The notes under the pieces were generated by a model, which ran no database searches, was not told the origin of the DNA, and saw nothing but the letters and a program-made list of their open reading frames with translations. Positions 55,381 through 63,416 of a stretch of 63,416 nucleotides of DNA are shown piece by piece. The position numbers and the translations under genes are program-made. Location of the stretch: positions 1-63,416 of the forward strand of contig CAJKLB010000010.1 of NCBI GenBank assembly GCA_905200615.1, written 5' to 3'. This stretch comes from an uncultured Selenomonadales bacterium. GTDB taxonomy: Bacteria > Bacillota > Clostridia > Christensenellales > QALW01. Position 1 is the stretch's first letter. The number at the start of each line of letters is the position of its first letter.

Positions 55381-57915
55381 TTAATTCTGTTCCTTTTTCT
55401 TTTTGGCAACAACAATAAGTACTGCCGAAGCAATCACAGTTACCGCCAACAAAGCAATAGGAAGAACGTCACCGTTATTGCTCCCCCCTGAAGTGGGAAG
55501 TTCATACACAAGGGAACGAGTAACAAAATCTTTTGCATTGGTATCAAGTTTTTCCAGATATGCCACCCCAATGCCTGAAATAATGAATTCCGTTCCGGCT
55601 TTCAACGCGCCGCCATCCTTATTACTTACATCTAACCGGGGGAAGAACTGATCATAAGTGTATTCCGCCTCCAAGCCCTTTGTATTGATCGTTACTTTAG
55701 CGTCACATTCATAATGAATCAGCAAAGATTTGCCCGCGGGAATCACGGTTTTTTCCGTATTCTTTATCGCTTCCCACGAATTCGGGTTTCCTTTATGCAG
55801 CACAGAAGCGGAGAACCATACCTGAATATCCTCGCTGCCGGTATTATAAATGGTAATATCTTTTGCTACTTTGCCGTTCTTTACATCGGCATCAGTAATA
55901 AAGCCCGTTGCGTTTGCGCTGCAGAAGAAGGCTTCTCCGCTGTAATCTTTATCAAACGTCCACTTTACGGCAACCGGCTCTTTGGGTTCTTCCGGAACAG
56001 GTGTAGGCTCTGTACCTTCTTTAACCTTCTCAAAAGTGAGCTCATCGATTAAATATGGATTCTGATTAGCTCCCTCACTGTAAAGTCCCTCGGAAGCATC
56101 AAAACGAATAAGCAATTCATATGCGTTTTTAATATTCTTTTCTTGATACAGCCACAAAATCTGCTCAATATATTTTTCGGAAATTTCCACATTGACTTCA
56201 AATTTCTGCCATGTTTTATTGATTTCTATTTTATCCGTATAAGCGGTATAAGTAGCAACATAATCTTTCGAGGCACCGCCGAAAGCCTTCGCCAAATCAT
56301 CTGCGCTCTTATGATACTGGGAATTCAGGAAAATCTTAATTGCCCCGGTATCAACCACTGAGGTTTCACCCAGCTTAGCATAAAAAGTAAGCTTATACAG
56401 TCCAGCGCCGCCGCCGGCATAATTGTTTTCAGCATCTTCAATGATAGCCGGTCCTACATCAAACCCAAGCGCCGCATAACTGGAACCTTTACCTGCAACA
56501 AACTGCATTGCTTTCGCCGTGCCGTTGGCGCCGCCGTCTACCCGGGTCAAAACACCGCCGTTGCCGGAAGCAAACGCCACCCAGCCTTTATCACTGTTTT
56601 CCAATGTACCATCGCCCAAAGTTACTGTCTGCACATTTCCGCTGAACTTTGCAGTATAACTGCTTTCCGCAACCGCTTGCACGATACTCGTCTTATCAAG
56701 AGTAAGCGTTGCCTCTGTGCCAATACAGGTTTCCCCCTGATACCAGCCTTCAAAAGTGCACCCCTCTTTTGCAGTGGCGCGAAGGGTATCTTCAGCACCG
56801 AATATCTTTGCGCCGCCGAACTTATGCCACGTACTACCCTTTGCATCATCGCCGGTTATTGACACGGTTCCGTCAAGAACAGCCACAATTTCTTTGTTGA
56901 TATTAACGGTTTTCTGGAACATTTGAATTCCCGTGAACCCTTTCAGCGCGATCCCGAAAGTATAATCATCGGTAGTAACCTGTGTGCCCGCAGCATTATT
57001 CATATAAATAATCCAGAAATCATCTGCCAAGTAACCGCCTTCCACCGCGGAAACATCAATCGTCACCGTGGTTGAAGCACCGGCGGGAATCGTTACCTTA
57101 CCGGAATCTTTCTTTTTAGCCCAATCCTTGGCTCGAAGCTGTATTTCTGTACTCGCATCTTCATCATTAAAATTATACAGGGTAAACGATACCTTTCCCT
57201 CATTGGCAGGCAAATTTGCTCCGGTAAACGCATCGGTTCCTGCTCCCATATACGGATCGGAAGGCTTATTGTAAGAATATACGCCGATAAAATCCTCCGT
57301 AACTTTAGCAAAGGAATAATCATCAAGATACACCACAGAATTTTTTCCCATTCCGTCAAACATGATCTGCAACTTAGGATCAGCGGCCTGTTCTGCCGTA
57401 AGCTCACAAAACCAACTCAAATATACCCATTTGCCCTGCACAATACTCTTTGCCTGTGAGGGAAAAGTATAATAACCGCTTGAACCGATTATACCGTTGG
57501 TACCACGGAAAATTGCCGTGATAGTCGCCGGCGCCCCGCTGCTTTGCGCACCGGGAATCTGTTCAAAATAGATCCATGTGCTTAACGCATATACCCCCGC
57601 ACCGTCTACAATCTTCTTTGTAATGTCAATGGTAACGGCAGGCGAAGAATACGTCTGTGTTCCGCCGGAATATTTTAGCGAATATTCGCTGCCGTTGCGG
57701 GTAGGCGCACCGGAAGCTTTGCTGGCAACCGAAACAGTTCCGTCGGTTTGAACGGAAAAATTCTTATTGCTGTTGCCTTCGAAATCATCAAAGAAATATT
57801 GTCCGTCTACTACCCCGGTCTGTGACTCAACAGCCGAAACAGAAAGCAGCGTCAGCCCCGCAAAAACACTGACAGCAATCGTCAGCGCAAGTAAGACACC
57901 CAAAAGTTTCTTCAT
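55381..57915 (-). CDS. Secreted, anchored multi-domain surface protein
   Basis: 844 residues from 57915 (RBS AAGGAGGA; an upstream ATG at 57942 is unlikely). A signal peptide (LLGVLLALTIAVSVFAG) is cleaved near AESQTG-preceding residues. Beta-sandwich modules follow (about 35-200 and 200-320), then a bacterial InlB-like repeat with CTFEGWYQGETCIG, then a CBM-like module (DNSDKGWVAF-like start, about 430-640) and another beta domain. The C-terminus ELPTSGGSNNGDVLP, a helix (about 20 residues) and AKKKKEQN form a wall- or membrane-anchor tail. Probably binds or displays on extracellular polysaccharide; no catalytic motif seen. Paralogous to the truncated neighbour at 53175-55330. Confidence 0.85.
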   Translation of the reverse strand: MKKLLGVLLALTIAVSVFAGLTLLSVSAVESQTGVVDGQYFFDDFEGNSNKNFSVQTDGTVSVASKASGAPTRNGSEYSLKYSGGTQTYSSPAVTIDITKKIVDGAGVYALSTWIYFEQIPGAQSSGAPATITAIFRGTNGIIGSSGYYTFPSQAKSIVQGKWVYLSWFCELTAEQAADPKLQIMFDGMGKNSVVYLDDYSFAKVTEDFIGVYSYNKPSDPYMGAGTDAFTGANLPANEGKVSFTLYNFNDEDASTEIQLRAKDWAKKKDSGKVTIPAGASTTVTIDVSAVEGGYLADDFWIIYMNNAAGTQVTTDDYTFGIALKGFTGIQMFQKTVNINKEIVAVLDGTVSITGDDAKGSTWHKFGGAKIFGAEDTLRATAKEGCTFEGWYQGETCIGTEATLTLDKTSIVQAVAESSYTAKFSGNVQTVTLGDGTLENSDKGWVAFASGNGGVLTRVDGGANGTAKAMQFVAGKGSSYAALGFDVGPAIIEDAENNYAGGGAGLYKLTFYAKLGETSVVDTGAIKIFLNSQYHKSADDLAKAFGGASKDYVATYTAYTDKIEINKTWQKFEVNVEISEKYIEQILWLYQEKNIKNAYELLIRFDASEGLYSEGANQNPYLIDELTFEKVKEGTEPTPVPEEPKEPVAVKWTFDKDYSGEAFFCSANATGFITDADVKNGKVAKDITIYNTGSEDIQVWFSASVLHKGNPNSWEAIKNTEKTVIPAGKSLLIHYECDAKVTINTKGLEAEYTYDQFFPRLDVSNKDGGALKAGTEFIISGIGVAYLEKLDTNAKDFVTRSLVYELPTSGGSNNGDVLPIALLAVTVIASAVLIVVAKKKKEQN

Positions 57916-57954
57916 AATACTCCTCCTTATAATATTAACCATTTATACATATAT

Positions 57955-57983
57955 AGCATATAACTCTATATCAAAAAAGTCAA
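57955..57983 (-). promoter_or_regulatory. Sigma-A promoter of the surface-protein gene
   Basis: On the minus strand TTGACT and TATGCT with a 17-base spacer, about 40 bases before the start codon. The further upstream DNA to 58183 contains a small hairpin (CAGTAAAA/TTTTACTG, about 58064-58087) and no gene. Confidence 0.65.
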
Positions 57984-58183
57984 GACCTATTATTCAAAAA
58001 TTTTTAATATTTTAATGGCAATTTTGACATTTTTTATAGTGTTATAAATCAATGTTTACTCAAAACAGTAAAAGGAAATATTTTTACTGTACGATTCACG
58101 GAGTATGGTTTCTCTATGAAAGCAGTGCAACCGCTGTTTTCCGGTCATTAAAGATATTTTATTCAAAACATTTCGATGACCAT

Positions 58184-59209
58184 TTATTGCTTTTCTGAAG
58201 AATCATCAAAAGAAGAATCTTGCTCCTGAAGGTCATAGTCATAGGTATTCCCTTCTACGTGGTCCGAAAAATCCGTTTCATTTTCATCTTTAATATTTCT
58301 ATGCACCGATGTCGCCCCCGCGGAAAGCGCAGCGGGCGCATAACGTTTTCTGATAAAAATAGCCGCAATATCGCCGCCCAACAACACCAGCAATACTACA
58401 AAAAGAATAATAAGTCCTTTATTGATACTGCTTCCTGACGTCATACCGCCGCTTTGATCCGGTTCAGACGTACTTTCCGCAACAGAGGTTGCCAACTCAA
58501 TATCCCCGATATCTACCGGCGGTGTGGGAGGCGCGTTAGTCACCTTATTGCTGTCGTCCCAAGTATCTTTCGTCGGCTCATACGCAATAGTAGGTTTAGG
58601 CGTAGCCTTCGCCGTAGGATCCGGTGTGGCCGAAGAAGGAGAAGCCGTAGGCGGCTGTGTTGCAGTAGGCGAGGGCGTAACCTCCGGGTCATCACTGGGT
58701 GAAACGGAAGGAGACGGCGACGGTGTATTCTCCACGGGCTTTCCGGTAATTGTTACATTACGAATACTGATCTCACTGATTTTCTCAGGATCAATATTGC
58801 TAAATACCAGATTAATTGTACTATCAAGCTTATCAGCACTGATATTTGCCGTACAGGAGAATTCCGTGTTATTTGTTGCCAGCTTACTGTAAGATTTGTA
58901 AGATTCGCCCGTACCGGAAAGAGACATCGTAATTAAATGTCCCTGTCCCTCGACGTTGGTTACCGATATCCGGCAAGAAACGGTAATGCTGCCGCCGTTT
59001 TCTCCCAAAATCTCCTTTACCGCGTCAGAGATATTGGCACTCATCGTTGCGCGGCTGGTAAAATCGGTAAGCGTATAAATGCCGCCGCTGGCTGAAACTT
59101 TTCCGCTGGTAGCGCTGAAGGACAAAGAATTCAAACTTTCAGCCTGCACAACAACAAACGCAAAAACAAGCACAAAAAAAGTAACGGTCAACGCCTTAAT
59201 TCGTTTCAT
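58184..59209 (-). CDS. Membrane-anchored protein with CBM-like domain and Pro/Thr/Ser-rich stalk
   Basis: 341 residues. Signal peptide (TVTFFVLVFAFVVVQAES), a beta-sandwich ectodomain of about 135 residues (SFSATSGKVSASGGIYTLTD to SEISIRNVTITGKP), a P/S/T-rich stalk (about 165-235), a transmembrane helix (GLIILFVVLLVLLGGDIAAI) and an acidic cytoplasmic tail of about 55 residues. The ectodomain resembles carbohydrate-binding modules in length and strand pattern; no ligand residues can be named. Upstream of the two surface-protein genes, on the same strand, with its own promoter. Confidence 0.8.
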   Translation of the reverse strand: MKRIKALTVTFFVLVFAFVVVQAESLNSLSFSATSGKVSASGGIYTLTDFTSRATMSANISDAVKEILGENGGSITVSCRISVTNVEGQGHLITMSLSGTGESYKSYSKLATNNTEFSCTANISADKLDSTINLVFSNIDPEKISEISIRNVTITGKPVENTPSPSPSVSPSDDPEVTPSPTATQPPTASPSSATPDPTAKATPKPTIAYEPTKDTWDDSNKVTNAPPTPPVDIGDIELATSVAESTSEPDQSGGMTSGSSINKGLIILFVVLLVLLGGDIAAIFIRKRYAPAALSAGATSVHRNIKDENETDFSDHVEGNTYDYDLQEQDSSFDDSSEKQ

Positions 59210-59288
59210 TTAAATACCTCAAATCTATTTTTTCCCTTTGCTCACAGTCAAAAAATCTTTGGTCTTTTACAAGTATAGAGCTTTTTAT

Positions 59289-59317
59289 ATTATACCCGTT
59301 CCATGCTAGGATGTCAA
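59289..59317 (-). promoter_or_regulatory. Sigma-A promoter for the 58.2-59.2 kb gene
   Basis: On the minus strand TTGACA (59312-59317) and TATAAT (59289-59294) with a 17-base spacer. Confidence 0.85.
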
Positions 59318-60340
59318 ATAATCAGCAAAACTTTCGCTCCGGATATTTTATGTGATCCATCGATATGTGATAAAAAAGAGGTGCGAATAAAAAACTCTAT
59401 GTTAAGATTACATTGCTCAAGCAAAATCCAAAAAGAATACCCGATTCGTTATGAATAAAATCACACAAGCCATACTGTTTCTGCAAGTAGTTAGTAGAAT
59501 TTATTATCACAGCATTCTCTCGGCGAAATCACCCGCAAGTTATTGTACCCACGCATACTCTTCAGCAAACGGTCTTCACCGTCCTTATAATTTTTTCATC
59601 CTGCGTACGATAATCTAACGATACACGTCAGCCCCATACAGGGTTAATGATATTTGAAAAAAAGCTTCAGCAATCAGAATATATCCGATCATTTTCCGGT
59701 CTCTGCAAATGGTTATGCCGAATCAGCCAAGCTTTTCCATCCATTTCCAAGCTTTATGAACAAATGCAGTATCTCGGCAGGCGAAAACAGGAAGGATATG
59801 CCCTCCGCTTTCTAGGCGAGGGAAGCGGCAGCAAAATAGCTGTCACATCAATACACAGCCATTGATAAAGACGCTTACTGTTCGGGTGCTTTAAAGAATC
59901 CCCCCACTCTTCAACAGCTTACAGCAAGAAAAGTTCGTAGGCTATTGAGCGTATCCGGACGAATAACGGTATAAACTCACCAATAAGATAGGTAAGAAAG
60001 GCCGCTGATAATGTTTGAAAAATTGTCAGCAGAGCTGGAAAATCCAGCAAAAAATACGCTCATTTGCTCCCCGGCACAACACCAAACGAAAATCAGACGC
60101 CGAAAGAGCAAAGGAAAAATACGCCTGCCGCAAAGTATTTCTTTTATCTCCGCCGCACAGCAAGCAGTAAAATAAAAGCGATATATTCTCCCATAAAGCC
60201 GCTCAACCGGAATTTTCCGTTTTTCTTTTCTAAAAGATGATACATCCTTGACAAATTACATATGTTCGCAGCAATAAATAAGAATGTTCTCAGATTTTTA
60301 GCTTGAATTCGTTTTTTAAAAGATCTTATCTGTTTAATAA
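59318..60340. other. Long gene-free region, possibly eroded coding DNA
   Basis: About 1 kb without a supported gene. The plus strand between about 59647 and 60170 has stretches of coding-like composition in shifting frames (a 72-codon frame, then a piece with LKNPPTLQQLTARKVRRLL), but no RBS and many stops. Part of it may be an old mobile-element or gene remnant. No terminal repeats or RNA gene recognised. Confidence 0.35.
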
Positions 60341-60376
60341 AAATTCCCCGAACATTTCATCTGTCCGGGGAATTTT
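60341..60376 (-). terminator. Rho-independent terminator after the FAD oxidoreductase gene
   Basis: AAATTCCCCG and CGGGGAATTT pair with a 15-base loop; T-rich sequence follows on the minus strand. Confidence 0.85.
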
Positions 60377-60386
60377 CCGTTAAAAC

Positions 60387-63125
60387 TCAACGGTCTTCAT
60401 GATAAACACGCATTTCAAAAATTCTTGCCGCAAGATCACCATGCGTTTTAAGAACGCGAACACGAACCTTATACGCTGATATTTCCGAAAAATAATGAAT
60501 TCTTCGGCGCTGAAAATTATCCTGTTCGGAAACCACGGTATGCCACTCTTTTCCGTCAAAGACGCAAATTTCATAATCGCTTACGCACTGGAACGGCCGC
60601 TTATCATAAGAAGTAGCGTTATTCATATCCAAATTAGTATCAAACGCCAAATAAACGCAGTTTATCGTGTGAGGCGTATCCCAGGAAGCTTCCAGCCATT
60701 GAGGCATCTGCTGGCTCATTTCCGATGCCCACATATTAGGCTGATCCCCCGTAATTCGGTTAATACCATTTATTACGTTTTTTGCCTCATACCGCTGTGC
60801 CAAAGCCGGTTCGCCCGGTGTTGTCAAAGGCGGCTGCAGATAAAACGCCTGAGAAAGTTTTTCCTCTTTGCAGCCGGATTTCTCAACGGCAAAAGTAGTA
60901 AATCGCTCATAGGGATCCTTTTCCATAAGTCCGTAGCAAAGATCTTTTACCGGCGGAAGCGACAGCCAAAGATATGGTTTTTCTATCGGCTGGGTCAATT
61001 CTATTTTTACCCATTTTACCGCGCCGAAAGGCGATTGATTATATTGATTTACGCCGTGAGGGAACGGAAAAATTTCGCCGAAAACAACCGTTTTGGTTAC
61101 CGTATAAAGATCTGTCAACGCTTCCGGATCAGGCACATCAGAACATTTTACATCAAAAGAAAGTGTATATTCGGTTTTAGGCAAATGACACGAAACCGCC
61201 AACCAGATACAAGCCGGATCATGATACAGTCCCCGCTGAATACAGAGCAAACGCGGATACTCGATAGATGCAAATTCCTGAAAATGCACATTTTCCTTGC
61301 CGAAGCTTCTGCATGAATTCACGCTGGAAGCGGAAAAAGAGGCGCTTCTGGCAAAGTCTGCCGGATCTTCATTTACAATGCCGGGAATATACAAATCATT
61401 TTTATTTAATTTCTGCTGCAGCTGATGAATGAAATTCTGTCCTAATGCGCGCGGTGTTATTTGTTTTTGAACACACATAGCCGCCGCGGTACCTACGGCT
61501 TCGCCGATAACCGCCAAGGTCCCCTGAACACGGACAGACCCCAACGCAATATGTGTCGTACTGATATTCCGTCCCGCAAACATCAGATTCGATATGTTTT
61601 TGGAATACGTACAGCGATACGGAATCGGATAGGGATCCACCTCGCGGGAAACTTCATACGGACTTTCCTTTCCGAATATTCCCGCATGATTGTGCATATC
61701 AATGGGCCATCCGCCGTAAGCGATTTTATCCGGAAAATCCTTTGTGCTTTCGATGTCATTCTGAGTAAGAATATAATCGCCCATAATGCGGTTGGTCTCG
61801 CGCTTAGCAAGCGTAGTGGAAACAGTTTTTAACGCATAGGGAACCGCTTTTTCTCTCTTCCACCACACATTTTTCATATAATCCCATACACCCAATATAA
61901 TACGGATAATTTCATCTCTGGCCTTTTCCGGCTGCGTAAATTCATCCACATCGCCATGATGTTCATGAAACCACGTACCAGCGGTAAAATCATAGTCGTA
62001 GCTGCTTGTAACCGGGCGGGAATACGCTTCTTCGGTAGGAAAACGGTAGGCCCATGCCGGTGGAGTATACGGACACGGCTTTCCTGTGTTCACCGCCCGA
62101 TAAAGAAACGCTTCGCCGAAATTAACGCCGCTCATCAAATTGCCGTCCGCTTTTTCCGGCGCGCTTTCTTCTCCGAATTCCGAAGCCGCCTCACGTCCTC
62201 TACGCATTTCCGCGCCGGCGAAATACGCCAGCCATCCGTCGCCGGAACAATCTATAAATATTTTTCCCCGGTATATATATTCCCGGTCCGTGTTTACATC
62301 AATGATTTTTACACAATCAATTCTTTGGGCGTTTTCCGTAACGACACCGATAAGAGCTGAATAAGGACGATACGTCAAAAGAGGTTCCGCCTCGAACATT
62401 TTTAACAGCGTTTTGCTGTTAGACATACCGTACGCCGCGCTGAGCCTGGCCAATTCCTCTACCAAACCGGTTTCCCGAATATTGGGCTGAAACGTAGCTC
62501 CGTTAACCGGTACGCCAAGCAGCGCGTTACCTCCGGGGGCTTCCCGTTCATCCAGCAACAATGTTTTCATTCCTTGTCTGGCTGCCGCTATGGCGGCTAA
62601 GCATCCGGCGACGCCGGCGCCTACGACAATAATATCATATTCCCCGCCTTGTTCGGGTTCAATGGATTCATGGAGAAGCTGTCTTCTAAGCAAACGAATA
62701 TCCTCTGTTTTTTCAGGAGGGATATAGGTTAAATCATCCGTCAGTAATATGGTTGAAACCCGTCCGTAGTAACCGCTGTCATCAATTAAGGAAAGTACCG
62801 TTTTGCCCTCATTCAGATCAGCCTGACCGGCATGTTCCCAATGCCATTCCTCGCGGCCGTCCTCTCCCAGCGGTCTACCGACAAAGCCGGGCATCTCCAC
62901 ATGAAATTTCCCCGGGGAATATTCCGCAAGCCAATCCTTAGTTCTGACCCACACGTTATAACGGCCGGCGGTTTCAACGGCAAGATCAATTTGCGCTTTT
63001 TCAACCGGTGTACCGATCCCTGCCGCCAGCAGATAAGGAAACCCAACGGTAGTAATAAACTGACGATCCAGTTTCCAACCTCCCGCTTGTTTAAAATCAC
63101 GCGCGTCCACAAAAATCATACTCAT
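60387..63125 (-). CDS. Large FAD-dependent oxidoreductase with carbohydrate-binding-like ends
   Basis: 912 residues, no signal peptide, so cytoplasmic. An N-terminal beta domain of about 150 residues (GGWKLDRQFITTVGFPYLLA, YNVWVRTKDW, YYGRVSTILLTDDL) precedes the FAD_oxidored core: dinucleotide motif VVGAGVAGCLAAIAAARQG, LLLDEREAPGGNA, DCSGDGWLAYFAGAEMRRGR, and MFAGRNISTTHIALGSVRVQ near the FAD ribityl site. The C-terminal 250 residues include an F5/8-type C (discoidin-like) module: NVINGINR, PQWLEASWDTPHTINCVYLA, FEMRVY. Such proteins occur in glycan-degrading bacteria next to hydrolases and sulfatases. Substrate unknown; oxidation of a sugar hydroxyl is plausible. Monocistronic. Confidence 0.85.
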   Translation of the reverse strand: MSMIFVDARDFKQAGGWKLDRQFITTVGFPYLLAAGIGTPVEKAQIDLAVETAGRYNVWVRTKDWLAEYSPGKFHVEMPGFVGRPLGEDGREEWHWEHAGQADLNEGKTVLSLIDDSGYYGRVSTILLTDDLTYIPPEKTEDIRLLRRQLLHESIEPEQGGEYDIIVVGAGVAGCLAAIAAARQGMKTLLLDEREAPGGNALLGVPVNGATFQPNIRETGLVEELARLSAAYGMSNSKTLLKMFEAEPLLTYRPYSALIGVVTENAQRIDCVKIIDVNTDREYIYRGKIFIDCSGDGWLAYFAGAEMRRGREAASEFGEESAPEKADGNLMSGVNFGEAFLYRAVNTGKPCPYTPPAWAYRFPTEEAYSRPVTSSYDYDFTAGTWFHEHHGDVDEFTQPEKARDEIIRIILGVWDYMKNVWWKREKAVPYALKTVSTTLAKRETNRIMGDYILTQNDIESTKDFPDKIAYGGWPIDMHNHAGIFGKESPYEVSREVDPYPIPYRCTYSKNISNLMFAGRNISTTHIALGSVRVQGTLAVIGEAVGTAAAMCVQKQITPRALGQNFIHQLQQKLNKNDLYIPGIVNEDPADFARSASFSASSVNSCRSFGKENVHFQEFASIEYPRLLCIQRGLYHDPACIWLAVSCHLPKTEYTLSFDVKCSDVPDPEALTDLYTVTKTVVFGEIFPFPHGVNQYNQSPFGAVKWVKIELTQPIEKPYLWLSLPPVKDLCYGLMEKDPYERFTTFAVEKSGCKEEKLSQAFYLQPPLTTPGEPALAQRYEAKNVINGINRITGDQPNMWASEMSQQMPQWLEASWDTPHTINCVYLAFDTNLDMNNATSYDKRPFQCVSDYEICVFDGKEWHTVVSEQDNFQRRRIHYFSEISAYKVRVRVLKTHGDLAARIFEMRVYHEDR

Positions 63126-63183
63126 GATATCGCTCCTTTTTCTTACAAAAAACGATGGATTCTTTTATACAAAGACCAGCACT

Positions 63184-63212
63184 ATTATAAATAAAGGAAG
63201 AGATAAAGTCAA
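63184..63212 (-). promoter_or_regulatory. Sigma-A promoter of the FAD oxidoreductase gene
   Basis: On the minus strand TTGACT (63207-63212) and TATAAT (63184-63189) with a 17-base spacer, about 60 bases before the start codon. Confidence 0.8.
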
Positions 63213-63323
63213 TATTCAGTTTTTAAAAAATTGTAGGTTTACTGTAGGTTTGTCAATGATGTGTTACAGATTGGGGAAAGAATATCTTTAGGAGACCGCC
63301 GATTGAGAGAAATCGTGGGGAAA

Positions 63324-63367
63324 TTGCCGCTTTTGCCTCATACCTCGCTGTGAGGCAAAAGCGGCAA
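63324..63367. repeat. Long perfect palindrome
   Basis: TTGCCGCTTTTGCCTCA and its exact complement TGAGGCAAAAGCGGCAA are separated by a 10-base loop (TACCTCGCTG). No T-run follows on either strand, so it does not look like an ordinary terminator. It may end a transcript from outside the window or be a repeat-family palindrome. Confidence 0.6.
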
Positions 63368-63416
63368 ATGAATAAAACTTGTGGCAGGCGTAGAATTCTT
63401 CATTATCCTTACGATG

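Noticed and set aside
1..63416. CRISPR array, prophage, integrase or attachment sites
   Set aside because: No regularly spaced repeats, cas genes, phage structural genes or site-specific recombinase were seen.

Overview
The window is chromosomal DNA from an AT-rich, strictly anaerobic, endospore-forming member of the Clostridia, probably gut-associated. This rests on a cotJA-cotJB-cotJC spore-coat operon, spoIIID, two oxygen-sensitive glycyl radical enzymes (GREs) each with its own activase, a sulfatase and glycoside hydrolases suited to host or plant glycans, and several secreted proteins with wall- or membrane-anchor tails. I name no species.

Layout. 1-174: start of tuf and a tRNA-Gly(CCC), both on the minus strand. 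429-7072: AraC regulator, large surface sulfatase, GH36 alpha-galactosidase. 7073-8396: non-coding, with two copies of a dispersed repeat. 8397-11710: GRE of the glycerol/propanediol dehydratase type with its activase. 12180-13064: membrane-anchored phosphoesterase. 13228-18040: minus-strand ROK kinase, SIS isomerase and frameshifted GH2 beta-mannosidase, divergent from an AraC regulator. 18181-18849: Hsp20 under a perfect CIRCE operator. 18975-22649: BmrCD-like heterodimeric ABC exporter behind a short leader ORF overlapped by a terminator hairpin. 22837-26940: thioredoxin, an internally deleted IS1182 transposase, an NlpC/P60-like lipoprotein and two decayed genes. 26941-38159: housekeeping and sporulation genes (J-domain protein, cotJABC, lysophospholipase-like hydrolase, engB, lon, an XRE/lipoprotein pair, spoIIID, hflX with an N-terminal JAMM motif). 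37422-44137: DeoR regulator divergent from activase, second GRE, SDR dehydrogenase, an L-rhamnose-isomerase-like protein and TspO. 44315-45921: IS3 orfB remnant inside a broken RHS-type wall protein gene. 46167-50604: AraC regulator, KDPG/KHG aldolase, and a DUF2975, XRE, DUF4173 group. 50605-53174: DUF6774-like small gene and an Ig-like/lipase gene split by an amber codon. 53175-59209: tandem pair of surface proteins (one 5'-truncated) and a membrane-anchored CBM-like protein. 60387-63125: large FAD oxidoreductase with a C-terminal F5/8-type domain.

How the genes fit together. Three small carbohydrate loci (sulfatase/GH36; mannosidase/SIS/ROK; FAD oxidoreductase) and two GRE loci point to scavenging of complex glycans and anaerobic dehydration of polyols or deoxysugar products. 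No sugar transporter and no sulfatase maturase is encoded here. The strongest candidate for an undescribed system is the DeoR-activase-GRE-SDR-isomerase cassette. The ABC exporter leader is a well-formed candidate for ribosome-mediated attenuation. Decay is widespread: one-base frameshift in GH2, amber codon in the lipase, TGA plus IS in the RHS gene, a truncated surface paralogue, a gutted IS1182 and two heavily eroded genes around 25.7-26.5 kb.
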